The position numbers and the translations under genes were made by a program. Shown here in pieces: positions 7,808 through 14,177 of a stretch of 15,188 nt of DNA (its first letter is position 1; each line of letters starts with the position of its first letter). Below the pieces are notes generated by a model. It was not told the origin of the DNA and did not search any database. It saw only the letters and a list, made by a program, of their open reading frames with translations. Source of the DNA: Firmicutes bacterium CAG:24053_14 (GTDB lineage: Bacteria > Bacillota > Clostridia > Oscillospirales > Oscillospiraceae); NCBI GenBank assembly GCA_001916715.1, contig MNSZ01000059.1:58161-73348 (forward strand), written 5' to 3'.

Positions 7808-7911
7808 TGTCGAACGCCCCGGAAGGTAAAATTTACTGCGTTTAAAGTACCCGAAAGGGGCAAAAGTCGCCTAAATGCGAGGTGCTTGGACGGCCTATTT
7901 TGTCACAGGCG
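7808..7911 (-). ncRNA. Candidate structured RNA or leader ending at the minus-strand terminator
   Basis: This gene-free stretch between the lysozyme gene and the nadE promoter holds several inverted repeats. On the minus strand CGCCT (from 7907-7911) can pair with AGGCG (about 7868-7872), and GCCCC (about 7857-7861) with GGGGC (about 7816-7820), the latter enclosing GGTA/TACC. It is followed at once by the terminator at 7776-7800. No riboswitch class was recognised and no convincing minus-strand promoter was found, so it could also be a repeated intergenic element. Confidence 0.25.
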
Positions 7912-7915
7912 CTTA

Positions 7916-7944
7916 TTGACAGAATCGGGCGGATATTATAAAAT
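7916..7944 (+). promoter_or_regulatory. SigA-type promoter of the nadE-purB-purA-guaA operon
   Basis: TTGACA at 7916-7921, a 17-base spacer, TAAAAT at 7939-7944. This predicts a start near 7951 and a short leader of about 34 bases, too short for a purine riboswitch. An alternative -10 (TATAAA, 7937-7942) would give a 15-base spacer. Confidence 0.7.
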
Positions 7945-7984
7945 TTATTGTCCGATATTTATAATTATTGAGGAGCTGAGTGCA

Positions 7985-8722
7985 ATGCGTGATTACAGCA
8001 AGGAATTTGCCGACAGAGTTCAGTATATAAGAAACCTTGTGGAGGAAAGCGGCGTTGACGGCATCGTTTTCGGAAACTCCGGCGGCAAGGACTCCGCCCT
8101 TGTCGGCATACTGTGCAAGTTTGCCTGCGAGAACACCGTTGGTATAATGATGCCATGTGCGTCAAAGCGCAATTTTGAGCAGGACATGAAGGACGCAAAG
8201 GAGGTCGCCGAGCATTTCGGTATAGAAAGCCGCGTTATTGACCTTACCGATGTCCGCCAGGCAGAGATAGACAGGCTTCAGAGCATAACGACGCTGACGA
8301 ATGCCGCCGTAAATAACATCGCTCCGCGCCTTAGAATGACAACGCTGTACGCCGTTGCGGCCTCGGAGTACCGCCTCGTTGCCGGCACGGGCAACCGCAG
8401 CGAGCGCTACATGGGCTATTTTACGAAGTGGGGCGACGGCTCGTGCGACTTTAACCCCATATCCGATCTCACCGCGACCGAGATAATCGAATTTCTCAAA
8501 TGGCTCACGGCGCCTGCGTGCATCATAAACAAGGCCCCCTCGGCAGGACTGTTCGACGGTCAGACCGATGAGGACGAGATGGGCGTGAGCTATTATGCGA
8601 TAGACAGCTATATAAACGGCGGCGAGGTAAGCCCCACCGAGAAGAAGATAATCGACCGCTACCACCGCGTAAGCGAGCATAAGCGCAGCGGCATAAACGT
8701 ATTTAAGCAGATAGATGAGTAA
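7985..8722 (+). CDS. nadE: Ammonia-dependent NAD+ synthetase
   Basis: Makes NAD+ from deamido-NAD+, ATP and ammonia, the last step of NAD synthesis, in the cytoplasm. Protein of 245 aa, the usual length of the ammonia-using form; it has no nitrilase-type glutaminase domain. Visible: PP-loop SGGKDS at residues 32-37 after GIVFGN; MMPCAS at 55-60; the deamido-NAD-binding stretch GTGNRSERYMGYFTKWGDG at about 134-152; and the loop APSAGLFDGQTDEDEMG at 184-200. The start is set by GAGGAG at 7970-7975 and by alignment of MRDYSKEFAD with the family; the open frame extends 89 codons further upstream, but across the promoter. First gene of the operon, it ends in ATGAGTAA, sharing 8 bases with purB, so the two are likely translationally coupled. 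Confidence 0.95.
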   Translation: MRDYSKEFADRVQYIRNLVEESGVDGIVFGNSGGKDSALVGILCKFACENTVGIMMPCASKRNFEQDMKDAKEVAEHFGIESRVIDLTDVRQAEIDRLQSITTLTNAAVNNIAPRLRMTTLYAVAASEYRLVAGTGNRSERYMGYFTKWGDGSCDFNPISDLTATEIIEFLKWLTAPACIINKAPSAGLFDGQTDEDEMGVSYYAIDSYINGGEVSPTEKKIIDRYHRVSEHKRSGINVFKQIDE

Positions 8723-10154
8723 ACACGAATTTTATGAAAATCCCCTGTGTGGGAGATATGCCGGAGAAGAGATGAAGCGCCTTTTCTCCGATGACTTCAA
8801 GTTCTCGACCTGGCGCAGACTGTGGATCGCCCTTGCCGAGAGTGAGAAGGAGCTTGGACTCGATATAAGCGATGCGCAGATAGAGCAGATGAAAGCGCAC
8901 GTTGACGATATCGACTACGAGTCGGCGACCCGGCACGAGCACGAGGTGCGCCACGACGTTATGGCGCATGTGCTCACCTTCGGCGAGTGCTGCCCCGACG
9001 CAAAGCCGATAATCCACCTCGGCGCAACGAGCTGCTATGTCGGCGATAACACCGATATCATCCGAATGCGCGAGGCGCTCGTCCTTGTGCGGAAAAAGCT
9101 CGTTAACGCCATTGCGGCGCTGCGCGATTTTGCCGAGAAGTACAAAAGCGTTCCGACGCTTGCGTACACGCATTTTCAGGCTGCCCAGCCGACCACGGTC
9201 GGCAAAAGAGCAACGCTCTGGGCGTATGACCTCATAAGCGACCTTGAGCAGCTTGATTTTCAGCTCGGCAGGCTCGAGCTTTTGGGCTGCAAGGGAACCA
9301 CCGGCACCGGCGCAAGCTTCCTTGAGCTTTTCGACGGCGACGAGAAAAAGGTGACGGAGCTTGAAAAGCTCATAGCCGAAAAGATGGGCTTTAGCCGCTG
9401 CGCCCCCGTGAGCGGGCAGACGTATTCGCGCAAGGTGGATTTCTATGTTTTGCAGGTGCTCTCCGGCATTGCGCAGAGCGCGTCGAAATTTTCAAGCGAT
9501 GTAAGGCTTCTGTCGCACCTTAAAGAGGTCGATGAGCCGTTTGAGTCAAAGCAGATAGGCTCGTCGGCAATGGCCTATAAGCGCAATCCCATGCGTAGCG
9601 AGCGCATAGCGTCGCTTTCGCGCTTTGTCATAAGCGATCTGCAAAACGCGGCCTTCACCGCGTCGAGCCAGTGGCTCGAGCGCACGCTGGATGACTCGGC
9701 AAACAGAAGGCTGAGCATCCCCGAGGCTTTCCTCGCCGTTGACGGCATCCTCAACCTTTATATAAACGTCGCGTCCGGCATGAAGATATATCCTGCCGTG
9801 TGCAAAAAGCATCTGGATGAGGAGCTGCCGTTCATGGCAAGCGAAAATATCCTCATGTACTGCGTTAAAAATAAGGGCGGCGACAGGCAGGAGCTGCACG
9901 AGCGCATCCGCGTCCACTCCGTTGCCGCGGCGCAGCAGGTCAAGCTCTATGGCGAGAAAAACGACCTGCTCGGGCGCATAATGGCAGACCCTGCGTTCAA
10001 GCTCAGTGAGGATGAGCTGCGTGAGCTATGCGATCCGCGCGGCTTCACCGGTATGGCCGAGCATCAGACCGAAAAGTTTATAAACGAGTATCTTGATCCT
10101 GTCATCGATGCAAACAAAGAGTATCTCGGCGTCGAGGCAAGTGTAAATGTGTAA
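8715..10154 (+). CDS. purB: Adenylosuccinate lyase
   Basis: Releases fumarate twice in purine synthesis: from SAICAR (giving AICAR) and from adenylosuccinate (giving AMP). Member of the fumarase/aspartase superfamily, 479 aa. Visible: HEHEVRHDVMAH at about 74-85; GATSCYVGDNTD at 103-114; His153 in THFQAAQPTTVGKR (152-165), a catalytic His region; and the flexible signature loop GSSAMAYKRNPMRSER at 282-297 with Ser283/Ser284. The usual Pro in SSAMPxKRNP is Ala287 here. Length and the YKRNPMRSER signature resemble the longer, animal-like ADSL group rather than the roughly 430-aa B. subtilis form. The start lies inside the nadE stop and has no strong ribosome site, so it probably depends on coupling with nadE. 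purA follows after 12 bases. Confidence 0.95.
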   Translation: MSKHEFYENPLCGRYAGEEMKRLFSDDFKFSTWRRLWIALAESEKELGLDISDAQIEQMKAHVDDIDYESATRHEHEVRHDVMAHVLTFGECCPDAKPIIHLGATSCYVGDNTDIIRMREALVLVRKKLVNAIAALRDFAEKYKSVPTLAYTHFQAAQPTTVGKRATLWAYDLISDLEQLDFQLGRLELLGCKGTTGTGASFLELFDGDEKKVTELEKLIAEKMGFSRCAPVSGQTYSRKVDFYVLQVLSGIAQSASKFSSDVRLLSHLKEVDEPFESKQIGSSAMAYKRNPMRSERIASLSRFVISDLQNAAFTASSQWLERTLDDSANRRLSIPEAFLAVDGILNLYINVASGMKIYPAVCKKHLDEELPFMASENILMYCVKNKGGDRQELHERIRVHSVAAAQQVKLYGEKNDLLGRIMADPAFKLSEDELRELCDPRGFTGMAEHQTEKFINEYLDPVIDANKEYLGVEASVNV

Positions 10155-10166
10155 AGGAGCGTAACA

Positions 10167-11444
10167 ATGTTAACTGCAATCGTGGGAACAAACTGGGGCG
10201 ATGAGGGCAAGGGCCGCATGGTCGATCTGCTCTCGGAAAATTACGACATCGTTGTCCGCTATCAGGGCGGCAACAACGCAGGCCACACCGTGGTAAATGA
10301 TAAGGGTAAGTTCATCCTGAATCTGCTGCCGTCCGGCATCCTTCGCGACGACACCGTTAATGTCCTCGGTGCCGGCATAGTCATCGACCTTGAGCACCTG
10401 TTTAATGAGACCGCGCGTCTGCGCGCCGGCGGCATAGCAATAAGCCCGGCAAATCTCAAGATAAGCGACCGCGCGACCATTTGCATGCCCTATCACAAGC
10501 TCCTTGACGGCCTGGAAGAGGACAGGCTCGGCGACAAGAAGTTCGGCTCGACACGCCGCGGCATTTCTCCGGTCTATTCCGATAAGTTCATGAAAAAAGC
10601 CCTGCGCATGGGCGACCTTAAGAACCTCGATCACCTGCGCGGCCGCATTGCCGATATCATCGAGTGGAAAAACCTCACCGTCGCCGGCGGCTACGGCCAC
10701 GAGCCGATAGACGTTGACGAGATCATGGCATGGCTCGAAAAGTACGGCAAGCCCTTTGCCGACTATGTGTGCGACACGACCGTGTACCTCACCGATGCGG
10801 TGAAGGCCGGCAAGTCCGTCATGTTCGAGGCTCAGCTCGGCGCACTGCGCGATATCGACTTCGGCATTTACCCCTACACCTCTGCGTCTACGACACTCGC
10901 GGCCTACGCGCCCATCGGCTCCGGCGTTCCGCAGCTCAAGCTCGATGAAAGCATCGGCATCATGAAGGCCTACTCCAGCTGCGTCGGCGAAGGCCCCTTC
11001 ACCTGCGAGCTGTTCGGCGACGAGGCTCACGCACTGCGCGAGGCAGGCGGTGAGTACGGCGCGGCAACGGGACGTCCGCGCAGAGTCGGCGGCTTTGACG
11101 TCGTCGCATCGCGCTACGGCGCAATGATGCAGGGCTGCACCTGCATCGCCCTGACAAAGCTCGACGTTATGAGCTATATGGACAAGATCCCCGTCTGCGT
11201 AGCTTACGAGCTTGATGGCAAGAGAATTGAAAACTTCCCCGGAAACATCGAGGAGCTTGAGCGCGCAAAGCCCATATATGAATATGTCGAGGGCTTCAAG
11301 TGCGATATCTCCGGTTGCCGCAAGCCCGAGGATCTGCCCAAGGCGGCGCTTGACTATGTCAAGTTTATCGAAAAGGCAGTCGGCTGCCCGATCAAATACG
11401 TTTCAGTCAGCGCAGAGCGCGAGGGCTGCATTGAGTTGTTTTAA
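10167..11444 (+). CDS. purA: Adenylosuccinate synthetase
   Basis: Uses GTP to join aspartate to IMP, forming adenylosuccinate, the first committed step to AMP; cytoplasmic homodimer. Protein of 425 aa, normal for the family. Visible: P-loop NWGDEGKG at 9-16 with Asp12 (E. coli Asp13 equivalent); GGNNAGHT at 34-41 with His40 (E. coli His41); STRRGISPVYSDK at about 129-141; and the substrate loop AATGRPRR at 299-306 with Arg303. Variations from common sequence: Asn9 for the usual Gln before WGDEGKG, Ala300 for Thr, and Gly309 for the usual Trp after RRxG. AAAGGAG at 10153-10159 gives a strong ribosome site. Its product is the substrate of PurB encoded just upstream, so the pair completes IMP to AMP. 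Confidence 0.96.
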   Translation: MLTAIVGTNWGDEGKGRMVDLLSENYDIVVRYQGGNNAGHTVVNDKGKFILNLLPSGILRDDTVNVLGAGIVIDLEHLFNETARLRAGGIAISPANLKISDRATICMPYHKLLDGLEEDRLGDKKFGSTRRGISPVYSDKFMKKALRMGDLKNLDHLRGRIADIIEWKNLTVAGGYGHEPIDVDEIMAWLEKYGKPFADYVCDTTVYLTDAVKAGKSVMFEAQLGALRDIDFGIYPYTSASTTLAAYAPIGSGVPQLKLDESIGIMKAYSSCVGEGPFTCELFGDEAHALREAGGEYGAATGRPRRVGGFDVVASRYGAMMQGCTCIALTKLDVMSYMDKIPVCVAYELDGKRIENFPGNIEELERAKPIYEYVEGFKCDISGCRKPEDLPKAALDYVKFIEKAVGCPIKYVSVSAEREGCIELF

Positions 11445-11458
11445 CGGGAGGGCAAGGA

Positions 11459-13000
11459 ATGCAGAATCAGCGCGTACTTGTTCTGGACTTCGGCGGCCAG
11501 TATAACCAGCTTATCGCACGCAGAGTCCGTGAATGCAATGTCTACTGCGAGGTAAAGCCTCACAGCATGACGATAGACGAAATAAAAGCATACGACCCCA
11601 TCGGCATTATCTTCACCGGCGGCCCGCAGAGCGTTTACGCTGCCGGCTCGCCGCAGGTGGATCCGAAGATATTCGAGCTGGGCATTCCCGTGCTCGGCAT
11701 ATGCTACGGCTGCCAGCTCATGGCGCACTACCTCGGCGGAGAGGTCACTGCCGCGCAGTCGGATACGGCTCGCGAATACGGCAAGACCCCCACCTTTTTC
11801 GACACCGACTGCCGCCTGTTCAAGGGCCTGCCGGAAGAGAGCGTAACGTGGATGAGCCACGGCGACTACATGGCCAAGGTCCCCGAAAGCTTCCGCCTTG
11901 TTGCGCACAGCGCAGCCTGCCCGACCGTCGGCATATGCGACGAAGCTCGCGGCTTTTACGGCGTGCAGTTCCACCCGGAAGTAAACCACACCGAATACGG
12001 CCAGAAAATGCTGCACAACTTCCTGTATGAGGTCTGCGGCGCAAAGGGCGATTGGACGATGGGCGACTATATGCGCGCATCCATTGAATCTATCCGCGCC
12101 AAGGTCGGCGACGGTAAGGTGCTGCTGGCGCTTTCCGGCGGCGTTGATTCCTCCGTCGCGGCGGCGCTGCTCGCCGAGGCTGTCGGCAACCAGCTCACCT
12201 GCATTTTCGTCGATCACGGTCTTATGCGTAAGGATGAGGGCGACGAGGTCGAAGCCGCGTTCAAAAACTGGGATATAAACTTCATCCGTGTTAACGCACA
12301 GGATCGCTTCCTGTCAAAGCTCGCCGGCGTTTCCGAGCCGGAGGCAAAGCGCAAGATCATCGGCGAAGAGTTTATACGCGTATTTGAGGACGAGGGTAAA
12401 AAAATAGGCTCGGTTGACTATCTCGCTCAGGGCACTATCTACCCCGACGTTATCGAGTCCGGCACGAACGTTGCGGCAGTTATCAAGAGCCACCACAATG
12501 TCGGCGGCCTGCCCGATTTCGTTGATTTCAAGGAGATCATCGAGCCGCTGCGCCTGCTGTTCAAGGATGAGGTCCGTGCGCTCGGCCGTGAGCTTGGTCT
12601 GCCCGAGTATCTGGTAATGCGTCAGCCGTTCCCCGGCCCCGGCCTTGCCATCCGTGTTATTGGCGATATCACGAAGGAAAAGCTCGATATCCTGCGCGAG
12701 GCAGACTTCATCTTCCGCGACGAGATCGCAAAGGCGCACCTCGAGGGCACGATGAATCAGTATTTTGCGGTGCTCACGAATATGCGCTCCGTCGGCGTAA
12801 TGGGTGACGGCAGGACCTATGACTATACTCTTGCACTGCGCTCGGTCACAACGACGGACTTCATGACTGCCGACTGGGCACGCATTCCCTACGACGTGCT
12901 CGATAAAGTCTCCGTGCGTATCGTAAACGAGGTCAAGGGCATAAACCGCATCGTCTACGACATAACCTCCAAACCCCCCGCAACAATCGAGTGGGAATGA
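11459..13000 (+). CDS. guaA: GMP synthase, glutamine-hydrolysing
   Basis: Converts XMP to GMP with ATP and glutamine. A fused 513-aa enzyme. The N-terminal class I amidotransferase (1 to about 190) has Cys82 in GICYGCQ and His172/Glu174 in QFHPEV. The ATP-pyrophosphatase domain has LSGGVDSS at 225-232. The C-terminal dimerisation/XMP domain has RQPFPGPGLAIRV from about 388 and ends TSKPPATIEWE, the usual family C-terminus. GGGAGG (11446-11451) lies 7 bases before the start, 14 bases after purA. Last gene of the operon. Its 3' end is intact, although foreign-looking DNA starts within about 100 bases; guaA is a known target for integrases. Confidence 0.97.
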   Translation: MQNQRVLVLDFGGQYNQLIARRVRECNVYCEVKPHSMTIDEIKAYDPIGIIFTGGPQSVYAAGSPQVDPKIFELGIPVLGICYGCQLMAHYLGGEVTAAQSDTAREYGKTPTFFDTDCRLFKGLPEESVTWMSHGDYMAKVPESFRLVAHSAACPTVGICDEARGFYGVQFHPEVNHTEYGQKMLHNFLYEVCGAKGDWTMGDYMRASIESIRAKVGDGKVLLALSGGVDSSVAAALLAEAVGNQLTCIFVDHGLMRKDEGDEVEAAFKNWDINFIRVNAQDRFLSKLAGVSEPEAKRKIIGEEFIRVFEDEGKKIGSVDYLAQGTIYPDVIESGTNVAAVIKSHHNVGGLPDFVDFKEIIEPLRLLFKDEVRALGRELGLPEYLVMRQPFPGPGLAIRVIGDITKEKLDILREADFIFRDEIAKAHLEGTMNQYFAVLTNMRSVGVMGDGRTYDYTLALRSVTTTDFMTADWARIPYDVLDKVSVRIVNEVKGINRIVYDITSKPPATIEWE

Positions 13001-13010
13001 TTGCATCCCG

Positions 13011-13040
13011 GAAAAAGCCCCGTCATACCAAGGCTTTTTC
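13011..13040 (+). terminator. Rho-independent terminator after guaA
   Basis: Inverted repeat GAAAAAGCC (13011-13019) with GGCTTTTTC (13032-13040) around a 12-base loop; the T run is the outer part of the 3' arm. Lies 11 bases past the guaA stop. Confidence 0.65.
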
Positions 13041-13057
13041 GCCACGAGTGCCCGCTG

Positions 13058-13076
13058 TGGCAACAAAATGGCAACA
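13058..13076. repeat. Short direct repeat TGGCAACA, two copies
   Basis: TGGCAACA occurs at 13058-13065 and again at 13069-13076, 11 bases apart, in the gap between the guaA terminator and the regulator terminator. The spacing of about one helical turn would suit paired binding sites near an element end. That role is inference. Confidence 0.4.
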
Positions 13077-13098
13077 TTATTTGAATTATTGCGATAAC

Positions 13099-13143
13099 AA
13101 AAAGCGCTATCTGATTTGAAGCCAAGTCAGATAGCGCTTTTTT
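13099..13143 (-). terminator. Strong bidirectional terminator after the XRE regulator gene
   Basis: A 20-bp stem, AAAAAGCGCTATCTGATTTG (13099-13118) with CAAGTCAGATAGCGCTTTTT (13123-13142), one G-U pair, loop AAGC. Read on the minus strand it ends in TTTTT at 13099-13103, 11 bases past the regulator stop. On the plus strand it ends in six T and could also insulate against read-through from guaA. Confidence 0.85.
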
Positions 13144-13153
13144 CTATTGTTAT

Positions 13154-13666
13154 TTAATCAGCCTTCAGCCGGTCCTTGAACGCCTCCGCCATTGCATCGC
13201 TAAGCTGCTGGGACGGCACTTTCACATAGCCGGAGGCTTCGTCATATTTCGGGTAGTTATAACGCCACTTGTCATAATCCTCACGGCTAATATCCCCATT
13301 GCGGAGCTTTTCTGCCTGCTGTGCCCACGCAGTGAGCATTTCGGATAGCTCAGCAGCATCCCTGCCCTTCCTGGGGTCAACACGCAGAGAAACACCGTTC
13401 TCACCGCTTTCAATTGTCAGGCCGTAGCGATCCTCCAAGGTGAACAGTGTATGCATTAGGCCAAGGTAGCTGTCGATGTCCGGAACGGACAGTGCCAGCG
13501 GCGAGACACCCAGCGTCAGCTCGGCCTTGGGCGTTCTGGAGCCGGATTCATACTGCGCCATACGAATGTCAGCGGTCTTTTCCGGAAAGCCGACCACCTG
13601 TCCGAGATACTTTTGGGTCATACCCCGCAGATTACGGAAAAACCGAATTCTCTCACCGATTGCCAT
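13154..13666 (-). CDS. XRE-family helix-turn-helix regulator of the integrative element
   Basis: Protein of 170 aa. N-terminal Cro/C1-type HTH at about 3-60 (IGERIRFFRNLRGMTQKYLG, then ADIRMAQYESGSRTPKAELT); the rest is a helical C-domain with conserved-looking stretches VPDIDSYLGLMHTLFTLEDRYGL (about 61-83), LTAWAQQAEKL and YDKWRYNYP, known to me from regulators next to Clostridial integrases. AAGGAG lies 9 bases before the ATG. It is transcribed away from xis and int across a shared promoter region, as expected for a repressor controlling itself and the recombination genes (inference). Odd point: after PKAELT (46-51) the sequence runs straight into LGVSPLAL, while relatives as I recall them have about six more residues of the form xxLAxx there, so the end of the HTH may be shortened in frame. 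Confidence 0.85.
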   Translation of the reverse strand: MAIGERIRFFRNLRGMTQKYLGQVVGFPEKTADIRMAQYESGSRTPKAELTLGVSPLALSVPDIDSYLGLMHTLFTLEDRYGLTIESGENGVSLRVDPRKGRDAAELSEMLTAWAQQAEKLRNGDISREDYDKWRYNYPKYDEASGYVKVPSQQLSDAMAEAFKDRLKAD

Positions 13667-13697
13667 AGCACAACACTCCTTTATGTACTGTGCAATT

Positions 13698-13727
13698 AGT
13701 ATAGCATATAAATTTAGGTTATGTCAA
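13698..13727 (-). promoter_or_regulatory. Promoter of the XRE regulator gene
   Basis: On the minus strand: TTGACA (complement of 13722-13727), an 18-base spacer, TATACT (complement of 13698-13703) with an upstream TGC, giving an extended -10. The ATG is about 30 bases beyond. Confidence 0.8.
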
Positions 13728-13809
13728 GATAGCAAAAGCAAAAAAGCTAAATATTTTCCGCAAGCCTCTTGACAATAGCAAATTCGTTTAGTATAATGGC
13801 TATAGCAAA
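13701..13809. promoter_or_regulatory. Four ATAGCA(A/T)A boxes flanking two divergent promoters: probable operators
   Basis: ATAGCATA at 13701-13708 and ATAGCAAA at 13729-13736, 13775-13782 and 13802-13809, all in the same orientation. The first two bracket the regulator promoter (28 bases apart); the last two bracket the xis/int promoter (27 bases apart). The arrangement suggests binding sites for the neighbouring XRE protein. This is inference from position only. Confidence 0.5.
13769..13797 (+). promoter_or_regulatory. Consensus SigA promoter for leader ORF, xis and int
   Basis: TTGACA at 13769-13774, a 17-base spacer, TATAAT at 13792-13797: a perfect consensus match. The predicted start is near 13804, leaving a leader of about 177 bases before the xis start, which holds the 30-bp tandem repeat. 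A promoter this strong would be expected to need repression. Confidence 0.88.
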
Positions 13810-13859
13810 TAGCGTTAAGTTATTTGTAGACAACAGAATATCCGTCGTGCGTCACGGTA

Positions 13860-13919
13860 ATGGCGTACCCGCTCGGGCAAATCGGAATGATGGCGTACCC
13901 GCTCGGGCAAATCGGAATG
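13860..13919 (+). repeat. Perfect 30-bp tandem duplication
   Basis: Positions 13860-13889 are repeated exactly at 13890-13919. The unit begins ATGGCGTACCCGCTCGGG and contains the small palindrome CCCGCTCGGG. Its length is a multiple of three, so it duplicates ten codons without changing frame. Confidence 0.97.
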
Positions 13920-13967
13920 CGGCCAGAAAGTTCTCCGACACGAAATAAGAGAACTATATGTAGATGA
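13860..13967 (+). CDS. Possible leader peptide built on a duplicated decapeptide
   Basis: Open frame of 35 codons in the xis/int leader: MAYPLGQIGM twice, then RPESSPTRNKRTICR and TGA. The stop lies just before the xis ribosome site (AAAGGGGTG), 13 bases from the xis ATG, a layout that would allow translational coupling. Against it: there is no clear ribosome site before 13860, the in-frame upstream codons stay open back to 13830, and the composition is not distinctive. It may be a true leader peptide or just an open stretch kept open by chance. Confidence 0.3.
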   Translation: MAYPLGQIGMMAYPLGQIGMRPESSPTRNKRTICR

Positions 13968-13980
13968 AAGGGGTGATGAA

Positions 13981-14172
13981 ATGAAAAACACGAGCTTTAT
14001 GAGAGTTGAGGAAGTAGCGCAGGAATTGGGTGTTTCTAAATCCTACGCCTACAAGATCGTCTAGAGGTTAAATGCCGAACTGAAAGAAAAAGGCATTTTG
14101 ACCATCTCCGGACGAGTGAACAGAAAGTATTTTATGGAGCGCACCTGTTACGGTGCAGGAAGAAAGGAGTAA
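13981..14172 (+). pseudogene. Excisionase-type DNA-binding protein, interrupted by an amber codon
   Basis: Reading from the ATG at 13981 (ribosome site AAAGGGGTG at about 13967-13975) gives MKNTSFMRVEEVAQELGVSK, then SYAYKIV, TAG at 14062-14064, and in the same frame RLNAELKEKGILTISGRVNR, then KYFMERTCYGAGRKE and a TAA at 14170-14172. Both halves fit one small winged-HTH excisionase of about 63 aa, with EVAQELGVSKSYAYKIV as the HTH and the rest as the wing. The stop replaces one codon inside the recognition-helix end. The downstream ATG at about 14071 is out of frame, so restart there would not rescue it. The product is cut to 27 residues unless the codon is read through. Excisionases steer the integrase toward excision; loss would fix the element in place. 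Sequencing error is an alternative. Confidence 0.8.
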
Positions 14173-14177
14173 TCGCA

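Noticed and set aside
7718..7984. Longer nadE reading frame beginning at 7718
   Set aside because: The extra 89 codons cross the promoter and an intergenic hairpin and do not resemble NAD synthetase; the ribosome site and family alignment support 7985.
12997..13119. Forty-codon open frame starting in the guaA stop (ATGA) and ending in the regulator terminator
   Set aside because: It has no ribosome site of its own and runs through the guaA terminator and half of a second hairpin. The stretch VATKWQHYL could be a coding remnant, but nothing confirms it.
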